The notes under the pieces are model-generated. The model ran no database searches, was not told the DNA's origin, and worked only from the letters and a program-made list of their open reading frames with translations. Source: Cheiracanthium punctorium (taxonomy: Eukaryota; Arthropoda; Arachnida; Araneae; Cheiracanthiidae). From it: DNA of 64,000 nucleotides. The position numbers were made by a program, and so were the translations under genes. The number at the start of each line of letters is the position of its first letter. Within the stretch, counting starts at the first letter, position 1. Below, piece by piece: positions 10,801-21,762 of this stretch. The stretch is taken from assembly GCA_038373885.1 (NCBI GenBank), contig JAWZYV010012355.1:62001-126000 (forward strand). The letters run 5' to 3'.

Positions 10801-11396
10801 ATTTATAAGTGGTATTATACAAAAGCAGTACTTCCCAGTAAGGGACACTCCCCGGACAAGACATTTGTTAGAAACCAACTTCGAGTCGTTTAGCGATATA
10901 TCGCCAAATTTGGCGACAACACGCTTTTTTATATAATTTAAGAAGTATATAATACTAAATAGTAAGTCAAAAGTCAACAGTAATGATTTTAACATTAAAA
11001 CACATGAAAAATATTTTTGGCCAGGATTTTGACACAAATACTCCACTGTGAGACGTCTAAATAAAATTCTTTGAAAAATTGGATTTTATAACACTCGTCA
11101 TAAGGTAAGCACTAACTTTCCAATTTATTTAGATAATCAGCCTTTCATGTACAGACATATAACTTGGTTCACTAAATGGAGTATATTTTTTAGATTATTA
11201 TTTTGGGTGAGATCCAGTGTCCCAAATGCCTAGGTGGGCGAATGATCATTCGCTGGGATACCTGAGAATGGTGATCATGTGTATTTTTGTGATATGTGTT
11301 CAAATATTCTGAGTTTTCGAAGTGGAGGAAAACGATATTATTTAATTTATTTATACGTTTATTGCAGGCCATACTTTTTGAATTATAATTCTCAAA

Positions 11397-11572
11397 CAGG
11401 TGCGTAGCTGAGGGGAGGGGGGTTAGGGGGGGGGGTCATAACCCCCCCCATGAGGAATTTTTTACCATACAAAATGTATATTCTTCACACCCTTATCACA
11501 CACATGTATGCATATATGTGAGTTGCAGTAGTCGTAACCCCCCCCCATGAAAAATTTCTGGCTACGCCCCTG
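11397..11572 (-). mobile_element. hAT MITE, GGGGCGTAGCCA family, copy 1
   Basis: The ends are CAGGTGCGTAGCTGAGG and (right, reversed) CAGGGGCGTAGCCAGAAATT. The exact 8-bp TSD TTCTCAAA is at 11389-11396 and 11573-11580. The interior contains long C and G runs and a central ACACACATGTATGCATATAT stretch. It is closely related to the copies at 24356 and 53985. Confidence 0.94.
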
Positions 11573-11580
11573 TTCTCAAA

Positions 11581-14382
11581 TATTCTATTTTATTGTTTGC
11601 GGCACTTTTTTATTTTAAAATTTCCATGAAATAAATTATATGTGCTATCTGACTGTGAAACTTATTTTATTTCATTATGTGTAGTCATATTACTTTTACA
11701 TCTTTTAATTTCGCCGATAAAAACAATTTTAAATTAATTTTAAATGAAGGATCATTTTACCCTTTGGTTGAGAATAAAATGATCCTTTGGACACTTTATC
11801 AAAATTCTATTTTTTTAATTACTCAATGTGGATTGAAAATATTATTGAAAAATGTTTATAATGCAAAATATAGTGTAAAACGTATTAGCAAAATGCCAAA
11901 GTTTTATTTAAACATTTATGTTATTTACAGAAGCTTTCCCCTTAAGGGAATCATTTTACGCCACCTTCCATTATACTATAAGTGTTTATGACAAGTAGAA
12001 TGTTTTCCAGATGATAGTACAATGGATAAAACTAACGAATCATGTCTAACAATCGGAATCTTTCGAGTGCACTCATATCTTCTAGTAGATAACAAATATT
12101 ATATTATTTTCTTTCTATTTCAATCAGGTTAGGTTCATTTAGTATTTAAAAAAACAAAAAAATAACAGTTTAAAAAATCAACAAAACATTGCGAACTCGA
12201 AAGCAATGCATGCAAACGACCAGACTGATTTTATTTAAGTTTCATTTTTTTTTTTTAAACGAAATTGAAGATATTAAGTTATCCGGTGTAAACGCATGGA
12301 AAGATCCAGAAATAGTATGCTATTACATGTTTTCTAGTTCTACTGAAACGCATCATTTGAATGAAAAATGTAAGTTGAGCACTGTGAGAACCTGACATGC
12401 ATATACTTCTTTCGAAAAATAATCGTTAGGGTAGAATATGGTTTAAACAAACAAGCTGGATTTGATCAGGCATGAATATAATAGGTAGCACGTACACATG
12501 ATACAATACATTAAACAGGAAAATCAAGAGGCAGTCATTCAGTTTTCTGTTCACATTTGATTTTCTGTGAAATGTCTTTTCGTTCCTTGCGTTGAAATCT
12601 CCAAGATTCGGGTTATTTATTATGCTTAAAAATTACATATCTATATTCAAGTTTAGTTTTTATAATGCTTTTACTTATCTATATTCTAAAAGCAATGGCG
12701 AGAAAATCGGGAAGATATCAATTCGGATTCAAATCTGAAAAATATTTGACAGACACGAAAAATAATCTCTTTTATCTTTATCATTTACTTATTTATATAT
12801 TATGCTTTTGTAGACTTGATTTTACTCTTTTTGCAGATAAATAAAATCACCCCATGCAACATTGGTTCCCAGACAGCCAACCCCTTGTGGTTTGCGAGGT
12901 GTATAAAGGGGTTCGCGAAAACAATATATGGGAAGGTAGCCTAAAATGAATCCCTTGAGGAAAAAACTTGATAAATGCTTAATTAAATTTAGTTAATGTC
13001 TTAAACATTAAATTTATGCTAACCTAAAAGTGTGATCTGTAAAGCGTAAACTTTTCAAAATTCTGGAAAGGACTGGCGGCCACAAAAATACACTTGTACA
13101 CATACAAAGAACATATAACTAGGTTATTTTTAAGGCAGCTCGAGCATTTTTGGAAAGGCTGTAACCCCATGGGCTGAACTCTACATCCAGGGTTAATATT
13201 ACAAATACAATCAAATAAAGGAGGATTGTAATTAAAATAAATAAGTGGATATATCATGTACAATTAAAGTCATGGTTTCCAAGCCTATTCATAGAAAATT
13301 TATTTTCGATGAACGCTAGAAATTTTGTGTGGTGTGCGATCAGCAATAGAAATTTTTAAAGCTATTTCTATACACCCATATTTTATCAATATTCATGCTA
13401 CCAAGAACCGTTGCAAAAGAACATTACTTCTGATTCCCAACTTCCTCTTCCGTCATCAGAATTGCTGTCACAGGAGCATAAATTTCAACTTGCTGCAAAT
13501 TCGAGAACCCAGAAATCGCCATGGCAGTCATCGGCTGCCATAAAATTTCCACAGAGGTCACTGGCTTTTTTGCATCCCACCGGAAACCTACGCCAGACTC
13601 TGTTTTATCAGATCACCAAGAAAATGGCGAAACAAACTTCTTTTGGAGTTCATTTCTGTTCTATGGAGAAACAGAAACGGATCTGGACAGACCGATTTTC
13701 TCATGTCATTTGATCGTAAAGCTTGTGCATCTCAAAATCTTAAGAATAAATATTCCAATTAGATGAGGTTTTAGATCTATGTGATATGTTGTGCTTTTTT
13801 CAGAAAAGCTCATTAGTAAAATGACTCAGCACCCTTCTGCAGACGGCGTAACTAATTGAAACATGGTTAGTTACTGTAGTTTCAATTAGATTACTAGTAA
13901 GAGATTAAATTGCTATTATTGTAGTCATCGAGCGTATTCGTATAAGACTTTTTTTCTTCCAATTATAAAAGATTTTTTTCATAAATATATCTTCTGGACT
14001 GTTAAAAGAAATTCCGCAGAAAAGAAAATCGTAATCAAACGTATTCGGAGAAGGCTTTTTGTCCAATTATAAAGGATTTTGTTCATAAGTATATCTTCTG
14101 TACTGCTGAAAGAAATTCTGCAGAAAAATGGTCTAAGCAAAGTCACAAAGTGAGATTGGCCTTACTTTGAAAGTTTTTAAATAAAATGCCACTATCGATA
14201 ACACACTGGCTTTAAAGGAATAATATTTCCTAAATATAATCAAAATACTCTTCGCATTAGGGTATTAAATTTCACACATTTCATGTCATCAATATGCTGG
14301 TCCAATATTAGATTCTTCATGAAAACAGTGACGGATTAATGTAATTTTGTGGTTGGAGGCAGCTACTTGAAAGATTCACATA
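11581..14382. other. AT-rich stretch without a recognised gene
   Basis: Only short open frames occur. A less AT-rich patch at about 13400-13700 has two overlapping plus-strand frames (13411-13713 and 13521-13766) whose products I do not recognise. 12855-12960 begins like a hAT end (CATTGGTTCCCAGACAGCC) but has no visible partner. Confidence 0.6.
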
Positions 14383-14817
14383 CAGGGTGGATTTTTTTTA
14401 AAACTGACGGTACTCAGAGACCTATGCAGCTTGAACTATCATCCGCAAAGCTACCACATTTTGTATGGGGACTATTGAAGAAATGGGAAAAAAGAATCCG
14501 CAAAAATAATGTAGTTTCAAAAGTTGCCGATAGTGGAAAATATAGCTTGTCACCGCTTCGTTTTATTACTCAAAATACTGGCGCTGGTGTCGACTACGTA
14601 ATTTGCATTTTGCAATTTTTTCCCGTGTTTTATGCAAAAATTTAGCTGTCTTAAAGTGTAAAGTGCAATATTTTCCCCTATCGGCAACTTTTAAAACTAT
14701 TTTTTTTTTCGCGGTTTCCTTTATCCCATGTCGTTAATTAGTCCTCGTACAAAATTTGGTAGCTTTGCGGCTGATAGTTCAAGCTACAGAGATCTTTGAG
14801 TACCGTCAGTTAAAAAA
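14383..14817. mobile_element. Fold-back MITE with ~140-bp diverged arms
   Basis: From AACTGACGGTACTCAGAGAC (about 14400) to about 14530, the sequence is mirrored from 14815 back to about 14660 (AACTGACGGTACTCAAAGAT read in reverse). Shared internal blocks include GCTTGAACTATCA, GCAAAGCTACCA and AAAGTTGCCGATAG. The left end reads TACAGGGTGGATTTTTT, a mariner-like MITE terminus. The right terminus is lost in an A-run followed by a G-run. The 98-codon frame over the left arm is judged a by-product of the repeat. Confidence 0.75.
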
Positions 14818-14966
14818 AAAAAGGGGGGGGGGGAAGGGGGACCAGGGGGACCGCCCCGCCCCCCGAAATTTAAATAAAATAATATTTAAGTCTTTTTGTT
14901 TAAAAATTTGGCCTTTTCCACTGTTTGGTCCACCCCCGGAAAATTTTTTCTGGGTACGGTCCTGAT
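14818..14966. mobile_element. Truncated hAT-like MITE end
   Basis: This G/C-run-rich block ends TTTTTTCTGGGTACGGTCCTG. Reversed, that gives CAGGACCGTACCCAGAAA, a CAGGRCGTACCCAG-type MITE terminus. The matching left end is missing, apparently lost at the poly-A/poly-G junction with the fold-back MITE. Confidence 0.45.
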
Positions 14967-16315
14967 TTTGGGCAAACAAGTCTGTTGCAAATAGCTTGAA
15001 AAAGTTCTTTCACAATCTTCTGTACTTCTTAATAAAGCCAGGCTTTTATTTTCTTTCTTAAAATAAATTTAAATTCCGTCAGCAATCATTATTTATAAAT
15101 TTTTCCATTATAAGAACATTTCCTTATTAGAACTTGGTGTATCTGTACAATCACAGCGTTTTTCCAATATTTTATTTTCATTCTGGTCGATAGCAGCCAT
15201 TGAAATAATAATTAACCGATAAAAAAATAACTTAAAAATAAATACTAAATGTAAAAATATATATAGAGAGAGAATTTACGAAAGTGACCTTCCTAATCAT
15301 AGTTTACTTTTTATTTTACATCAGGTACCCTAACGGATGAAAGATCTTGTAAGTTGGATTGGAGTTATTATTGTCTGTTTCAGAAGGGGGATGGGAGAGA
15401 ACTATAATTTTTTATATTTTCGAAACTTGCTCTACGTATAGTAATTTAAAATTTGTTATTTGCTTAGACCGTATCACCATTTTCATTTCGGGCATTTTAT
15501 AGGAAGTTGAAATTTAGCTCATACACGGTTTATGCACAATTCCACCATTCTCAACTATTACAGCAAATGATTTTTATTATTTAAACTTTTGTATAATTTA
15601 ATCTAAATCTGTTGTCATAAGTAGTTATATGGACCGGTTTGCGTGACTTGCTGTGCTTCTGAAACTGAAATTCGCGGTTCACGAGATCTGCCAGTATTGC
15701 TTAAATAAGTTATCAGTTAATAAATAAGTTGACTGTCTTATTTAACTCTGAGTTCTACCAACAATAATTGAATTTTTCAGGTAAATAAGGTAATCCAAAC
15801 CATAATAACTTTCAATTACTAAAATGAATTTAAATTTCCTTCTATTAACTTAATACCAATGCAAAATTAAATGAATTTTAATTAATTATATTTTTAATAA
15901 AGCATTACCTATATCTTAAAGACAAACTCAAGAAAACTAATCGTGAATACGCGTAAGAACTCCTTAAAAAGTCCTTCACCCAAGGCATCCCCTCTTTTAG
16001 GCAGATAACCCTCCTGTAGCTTTGCTTAACTAACAACAGCTAAACAACGTCAACAACAAAAAAAGAAAGGTCATATATTTTTCCTTTGAATAAAGGTTAA
16101 CAATCTGGCCTTATTTAAATTTACAAAGCCAAGAAATATTCCCGTTTAATATACAAGTTAAGCATAATGCCAAAGATTGTTTAGGGCAAGTTTTACTAAA
16201 TAAGTAAAATTTTACCAGAGTTAACATGCAGTTTCAAATTTAAAAGGTAAAATGCTATTGGATATGAGAAAACATAGCGTACAGAATAATTCTTAATAAT
16301 ATAAAAGTAGGTTAC
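14967..16315. other. AT-rich intergenic sequence with one SINE fragment
   Basis: No gene seen. The fragment at 15935-16035 is listed separately. Confidence 0.6.
15935..16035 (+). mobile_element. SINE tail fragment
   Basis: CGTGAATACGCGTAAGAACT, CCTTAAAAAGTCCTTC and CCAAGGCATCCCC parallel the tail of the SINE relic at 10676-10800 and the fragment at 38867-38975. The continuation TTAGGCAGATAACCC...TAGCTTTGCTTAAC recurs at 18181-18215 and 38930-38970. Confidence 0.55.
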
Positions 16316-16397
16316 TACCCTACTAGCAATTTTGCTCGGGCTACCAACGGCCACGCAGCCAGCCGATGACGGCCCGAGCAAAATTGCTAGTAGGGTA
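16316..16397. mobile_element. 82-bp micro-MITE with perfect 26-bp arms
   Basis: TACCCTACTAGCAATTTTGC plus TCGGGC (16316-16341) is exactly mirrored at 16372-16397 around a 30-bp loop. TA begins and ends the unit, so it may be a TA-targeting mariner-class remnant with 24-bp TIRs. Confidence 0.75.
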
Positions 16398-18020
16398 AAG
16401 AGTAAACTAAGTACTAACTAAAAGTAGACTAAATAGTCTTAAAATGACTACCTAAAAAAAATAGTCGGTCACTCTAAAGTTGGACACCATTCCAATCTTT
16501 CAGGGTAAATATCAAAATTCCTCTACTCAGAATGCCAGAAGTGAGCATAACATATTCAGATACGTTACTTGAGAGCGAATTTTAAAATTCGTACTAGAGC
16601 CTAGTTTAAAAAACAAAATGAAAAATAAATAAAAACCTGATTGTTTGATTTCCAATTACTGTCGACAGCCAAAAATTAGAAAAATCCAGAAAAATATTTG
16701 AAATCCAGAAAAAAAATAACAACGGAATCTTTATAAATCCTAGTTAACTAAGGTTAACTTTAGGGATAAAGATTTTTTTTTTTTTTTTAATAGCTACATC
16801 CCAAAATATCCTTGAAAAAGGCTGGAAAGAGCCAATTTAATGATGGCACCATTAAATAGCATTTAAAAAAAATATTTCATTTACGGCTTTCTAATACTTA
16901 CCAGCCTAAAATGTGAGTCCCCTGCCCCTCCCCCCATATATTATCCTAAAAGCCTTTCGTTTTTTTTTTTTGTTTTTTTTTCCTTGTTTACTGCCATCGT
17001 TATGTCAAATTTGGGATATTCGGTAATAGCAGTGACGTATATTTTTACTAGAAATTTATTTTTTGCCCCTTAAAATAAATTGGTGGTGTGCTCGCCGATG
17101 CGAGAAACACTTAAAGTGGTTTTATCGGGCACTTTTAATGAGGCGGAAGATCAAGGGGGGGAAAAATGATGTAGCTCAAAAATATAACTGACCGTTGTGA
17201 ATCACGGTAATTTCGTTACGGTTAACTTGCTATATGTGTGCCGTGTTCGTAAGAAAAAATAAATAAAACACTTTTCATCGTGTGGTAATAATAATTAACA
17301 TGCTGTTGATATGAAGAGAAGGTTATGTCATTAAATTTATTGCTACAGTCGTAGGGCATTTTATGCATTTTAGAAATTAGTGAAATAAGGTATCTACTTC
17401 CTATACAAGGAGATTATTTACGGAAATGTTATAAAAAGTCATGTTTTGGATTTTCTTACAACTTTATATTTATTAAATAGCTATTATTTCCTTTATATGA
17501 CAACTAAAACAGAGCTCAATCATTAATTATTATTATTATTATTATTATTATTATCACTATTATTATTATTTTATTTTTATTTATTTTGGTATTTCTGCAT
17601 GTGTCTTCATAAACTAAAACTTTTCATGATTTTACTGGGAATTGAACAGGCTATTTTGATTAAATGGTTCATTAAATTATTTTCTATTTCTATTTATTAC
17701 ATATTTTAAGCCTTTGAATTTACAATGAATTGTAAATATTCAAATGTGTTCCTTTATAATTTAAAATGGACAGATTATCTATATCTGCTAGACTTCTTTC
17801 AAACTTTTAACATGAGCCTTCGAGTTTCCCCAAAGCATAGGGCATCGCTAACTAAAAAAGAAATATATACTTTTTTACTACGTTGAAAATCATTAAAATT
17901 CCTTTTATTTTATCTCACAGTACAGTCACATAAGAGGGTAGTGAAAGCATTAACTATAGGAAATTTTCTATTTTAACGGATATTCGTCGGTCAGAGAAAT
18001 TCCACCGACCGACGCAACTC
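16398..18020. other. AT-rich stretch with short repeats
   Basis: It contains T-tracts at about 16767-16788 and 16959-16981 and an unpaired MITE-like end at about 17033 (CAGTGACGTATATTTTTAC). No gene recognised. Confidence 0.6.
17526..17571. repeat. (ATT)n microsatellite
   Basis: About 14 ATT units with one interruption (ATCACT). Confidence 0.95.
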
Positions 18021-18028
18021 ATCTCCAC

Positions 18029-18173
18029 TAGGGATGGACTGCGAGACAGAAATTTGCGAGACGAGACAGAGATTTGCAGTTATTTTGCGAGACGAGACAG
18101 GCACATTTTACATTGTGATATAGGGATTTTTGCGAGACGAGACAGCCTATTTTTCATCTCGCGTCCATCCCTA
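18029..18173. mobile_element. 145-bp hAT-like MITE of the GCGAGACGAGACAG family
   Basis: The ends TAGGGATGGAC and GTCCATCCCTA are inverted, and the exact 8-bp TSD ATCTCCAC is at 18021-18028 and 18174-18181. The body has three to four spaced copies of GCGAGACGAGACAG. A short relative of the element at 19160-21754. Confidence 0.9.
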
Positions 18174-18181
18174 ATCTCCAC

Positions 18182-18942
18182 TCCTAGGCAGATAGCCCTT
18201 AGCCATGCCTTAACAAAACACAAAACACTAAATCGGTTAATTACAGCATGATGCGAGTAACGAATTTTCAAAATTCTCAATGAAATCGTCAGAACTTTAT
18301 ATTATCACATTACATATTTTTCGATTTATCACAAATAAGGAATATATCGCCAAGCTGGGTTCATTTTTCCCTTGCAATCGCTTTCAATCGCTTTAAGCAT
18401 TTTTTCCACATCATATTTGGCAATTTATCGCAAAAGTCGCCAACATTGGCGCGATCGTTGTTAGATCATTAACTAATTATCAGGATACTATTTTGTTTTA
18501 AACGGGTGTCTGTCTCTAAACTGCCATTGACCGTATTGCATTGGAATTATTTTGAGTGCTGCCGTAGAAGAACTATTAACGATACAGACACTATTTTCGA
18601 TGGAAAGCTTCATCTCGTAATCCTTAATAACATATATCAATTCAAATAGCAGAATAGCAGAATATGTGTAAAACTAGAAGTCAAAGTCCGTTGTGGTGGC
18701 AATTACAACGGGCGCTAGAAAAAACATTTGACGAAAGAAATGTCTACACTCAATATATTTAATCTAAAATAAATAACTTCATATTTAATTTTTATGACAT
18801 ATACTGAAATCAAATTTCATGCTCTTCTGGAACTTGAGGAAACGTTTCGCATTCGAACGATTTCGTTTCGCTGGGAACATCACGAGAAATCATTTTATTT
18901 GTGAAAAAATAAACTTCTAAATCTGGAAAAAGCCTGATGACT
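18182..18942. other. AT-rich stretch, SINE-tail scrap and SCGCCAA palindrome fragments
   Basis: Starts with a short SINE-tail-like piece (TAGGCAGATAGCCCTTAGCC). 18330-18490 has repeated TCGCCAA/TTGGCGCGATC blocks that resemble the interior of the MULE MITE at 7345. No gene. Confidence 0.5.
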
Positions 18943-19145
18943 CTGACATCAATATTAAGTTATTCTCACTTGCAATAGCTAATTTTGTCACGCCACGCAG
19001 ATGATTCACTTTTTTACTCTCGGAAATAAAGTATAGCTGAATGTAGCTAAAAATCGCTTTAAAATGAAGGAATGGGAGGATTTTCAGATTTTTAAAAAGG
19101 CGCAGATTGTTTTCTATATTTTTATACATAATTATGAAAATTTTC
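18943..19145. mobile_element. Diverged relic of the fold-back element arm
   Basis: The segment aligns by eye with 60905-61100, the inner part of the right fold-back arm. Shared landmarks in order are TCAATATWA, CGCTTGCA-like CACTTGCA, TTTTGTCAC, CTTTTTTACTC/GACTCGG, AAAATCGCTT, GCRCAGATTGTTTT and TACATAATTATGAAAA. Identity is clearly below that between the two arms. The GCGAGAC element begins just beyond it. Confidence 0.65.
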
Positions 19146-19159
19146 AAGCGGATCGTACA

Positions 19160-21754
19160 TAGGGATGGACGCGAGACGCGAGAATTCTCGCATTGTCTCG
19201 CGTTCTCTCATTGTCTCGCGAGACGAGACAGGCATTTTTTTGCGAGACGAGACAGAGTCTTGTCTCGCGCGAGATTTCTCGCGAGAATTCTCGCATTTTT
19301 TTCCGTCTCGCATAAATACGTTCTGAAAAGCGACATTTTGCCTGAAGCCTCTACCGTTTAACTTACGTCTCCTTCGTTTTCGGTCCTGGTATACTATCAG
19401 CACTCTACAATACGCACAAACACGTAACATTTAAAATTAGAACAGACACACAAAACACACTATACAAAACACACAAAGGAGAGGATAAAGAAAGAGGCGG
19501 AAAAAAAAGAAAACAGAGAAGAGTTGAAAGAAAAATAATAAGTAAATAGGAAAGGCGGTACGGTATGTTCAAATCTGACCACTTTTAGACGGGGCCCGGG
19601 GCATTAAGTTTGGGGCCCCCTTACTGTCCTTTGGGGGTCCCTTTTTTACGCATTAAGCCCCTTTACTGAGCCCCCCTTTTTTAAGCATTTTAACCCAGTT
19701 TTGACCGCTGTGGTACTCGAAAATTGCATTTCAGTTAACTGTAGTTTTTGTACTTTAATCAAATCGTATTTATCACCCCAAAAAAATATCTCTAACTTGA
19801 TCTAGTGATAGACAATTAGGTAATACCTATATTATAGAGGAAATTCAGTTTTTTCCCCACAATTACTATTTCAGTACATATGAATTTATAATTTAGATAA
19901 TCGGGATATATATGGCCCCCTTTTTCTTCAGGGGCACCGGACTACCGCCCCCCCCCATTGCCCTTGTGATAATCGGGTTTCGGGTATATCAGAGAGAGAT
20001 TAGAAGCAGAGCAACTTGCATTCGCATTGATGCTTAGTCTGAGTAGGTTGAAATATGGTTGAATATCCTTGGTTGAAATATCCTTGTACCGATATTATCC
20101 TCAAACTTTCCCGCATGTTGCGGCGTGCGTAGGGGGGGGGGGCGGGCGCCCACCCTGGTGACAACTTTCTAGGGGCGGTTAAATCCCTATCGTTGGCCTA
20201 TTTTAAAGAGATTAAAATGACATTTTTTATTCTTATATATTAATATCGGACGGAAGGAAATGCAAGCAATTTTTTTTTAAACTATTTCTCTTTTCGTTTA
20301 TATTAGCATGTTTTCCCTTCCTTCGGCTTGCAAAACTTTTATAAATTTTTTTCCTCCCCATCATTTTATCTTGCAGTTGAGTTCCTATTCTAAAGTTATC
20401 TTCGCCTGTTAGATGTCTTTTCATTTTTTAAAAAAATCCACACTGGATATACATTAGGGGGATTATGGTTTAATTTTTCTGTAAACAGGGCGACCATAAC
20501 GACTGTAGTACTCTCGCTAAAAATTATTATGGAAAAGTACAAACGGATAGTCGTCAACAAATTAATTGCTCAGTAATTTAAAATATAAACAAAAAATAAG
20601 ACGTCTATTAACCAACTGAGATACTATAATGAAATCTAAAAATGCACACACGGTAATGTTATTGGAAATATTAGGCAAATAATTATAATTATCGTTAATA
20701 TAATCTTGTTTTCATTAATATAAAAATTACACATATTTTAGAGACTTGAAATTGACGTTAAAGTAAATAGTAGGGATTTAATAAAGATTAAAAGTGTTCT
20801 GTTTATAATTTTTCAAGAGTTATCTTACAACCAACTGAACGATAAGTAATTCTAATTTGTGTTAATATATCCCGCAGTAATTTCAACAGAGCAGATTACT
20901 TGAACTTAAAAAAAAAAAAAAAATCTGTTTTGTCTCATGCAGATATGATTTTAGTAAAATATTCGCTACTTCTTGTATGAAGAGCAGGTGCGCAGCTATT
21001 TTAAAACAAACGGTTGTCCATTTCATGTAGTGTCTGAGGTATTTAATGCTACAACTTGAACAGTATGATGTAGAACTACAGTATGATGTAGATATAACAC
21101 ATTTTGAAAGTCGGGAGTTCTCTGCAAACCGCTAAGCTTTTCACTTTTCTGATCGCGAATGACACTGACGTAGTTTTTTGAGTCATTATATTGCAATGAT
21201 GCCAGGTTAATACTCATGACGCAAACTTTACATCAAGAGTCAAATAATTTTGCTTTTACTTTAGATTCCACATCACTGGAATTAATTGAAATTACTCATG
21301 TTAGGAAAATTTTCGTTTACTACAGTGCGAAGAACGGGCACGCAAGCTAGTAAATAAAAATAAATACTATATTTTCGGTGTGACATTATATAAACGGATT
21401 AAATCTCAATTTCTTTTACTTCAAATGTCGATATATGCTGATATAGTTATTAATATATCTAGTAATGTGGCTATATGTAAGTAATTGTTATTATTAATAT
21501 TAATTTTCAATAGAATCCCAATAATAAGTTAGTATAAAATGCTAACGAAATCGCAGTCCTTAATTTTGCGAGACTCGCGAGATGTCTCGCGTCTCGCGCG
21601 AGACGAGACAGCAATTTCTTTGCGAGACGCGAGACGAGACACGGTGTTTGCGAGACGAGACGAGACGAGACGCGAGACGAGACAGAGGTTTACCACTGCG
21701 AGAGGAGACGAGACAGCCCCGATTCTCGTCTCGCACATCTCGCGTCCATCCCTA
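19160..21754. mobile_element. 2.6-kb hAT-like element with GCGAGACGAGACAG subterminal arrays
   Basis: It starts TAGGGATGGACGCGAG and ends CTCGCGTCCATCCCTA, with exact 8-bp copies of ATCGTACA at 19152-19159 and 21755-21762. Subterminal regions (about 19165-19316 and 21567-21740) are arrays of GCGAGACGAGACAG and its complement CTGTCTCGTCTCGC, forming overlapping palindromes. The interior shows no recognisable transposase. It contains G/C-run MITE-like debris at 19585-19975 and an A-tract near 20909. Frames over the arrays are repeat artefacts. Probably non-autonomous. Confidence 0.85.
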
Positions 21755-21762
21755 ATCGTACA

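Larger units (their letters stand above)
8932..11050. mobile_element. 2.1-kb putative DNA transposon with ~38-bp TIRs
   Basis: CACAGTGGAGTATTCGTATC (8932) is mirrored at 11050 by CACAGTGGAGTATTTGTGTC, and both continue TCAAAATCCTGGCCAAAA, about three mismatches in 38. No convincing TSD is visible, so the superfamily is open (mariner, hAT and others use CACAGTG- or CAGTG-like ends). The interior has no recognisable transposase. It contains a (CT)n/A-tract, a SINE relic and a younger hAT MITE. It may be a decayed element or a two-copy inverted relic. Confidence 0.6.

Noticed and set aside
12855..13285. hAT element beginning CATTGGTTCCCAGACAGCC
   Set aside because: No complementary right end was found within several hundred bases.
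13411..13766. Overlapping 100- and 81-codon frames in a less AT-rich patch
   Set aside because: Two frames compete over the same bases and neither has a recognisable motif or splice context.
19122..19430. Frames rich in RETRE/ARRDR residues on both strands
   Set aside because: Same cause: translation of the left GCGAGAC array of the element at 19160-21754.
19585..19975. Nested MITE inside the 2.6-kb GCGAGAC element
   Set aside because: The GGGCCC-rich blocks do not form inverted termini and no TSD is visible.
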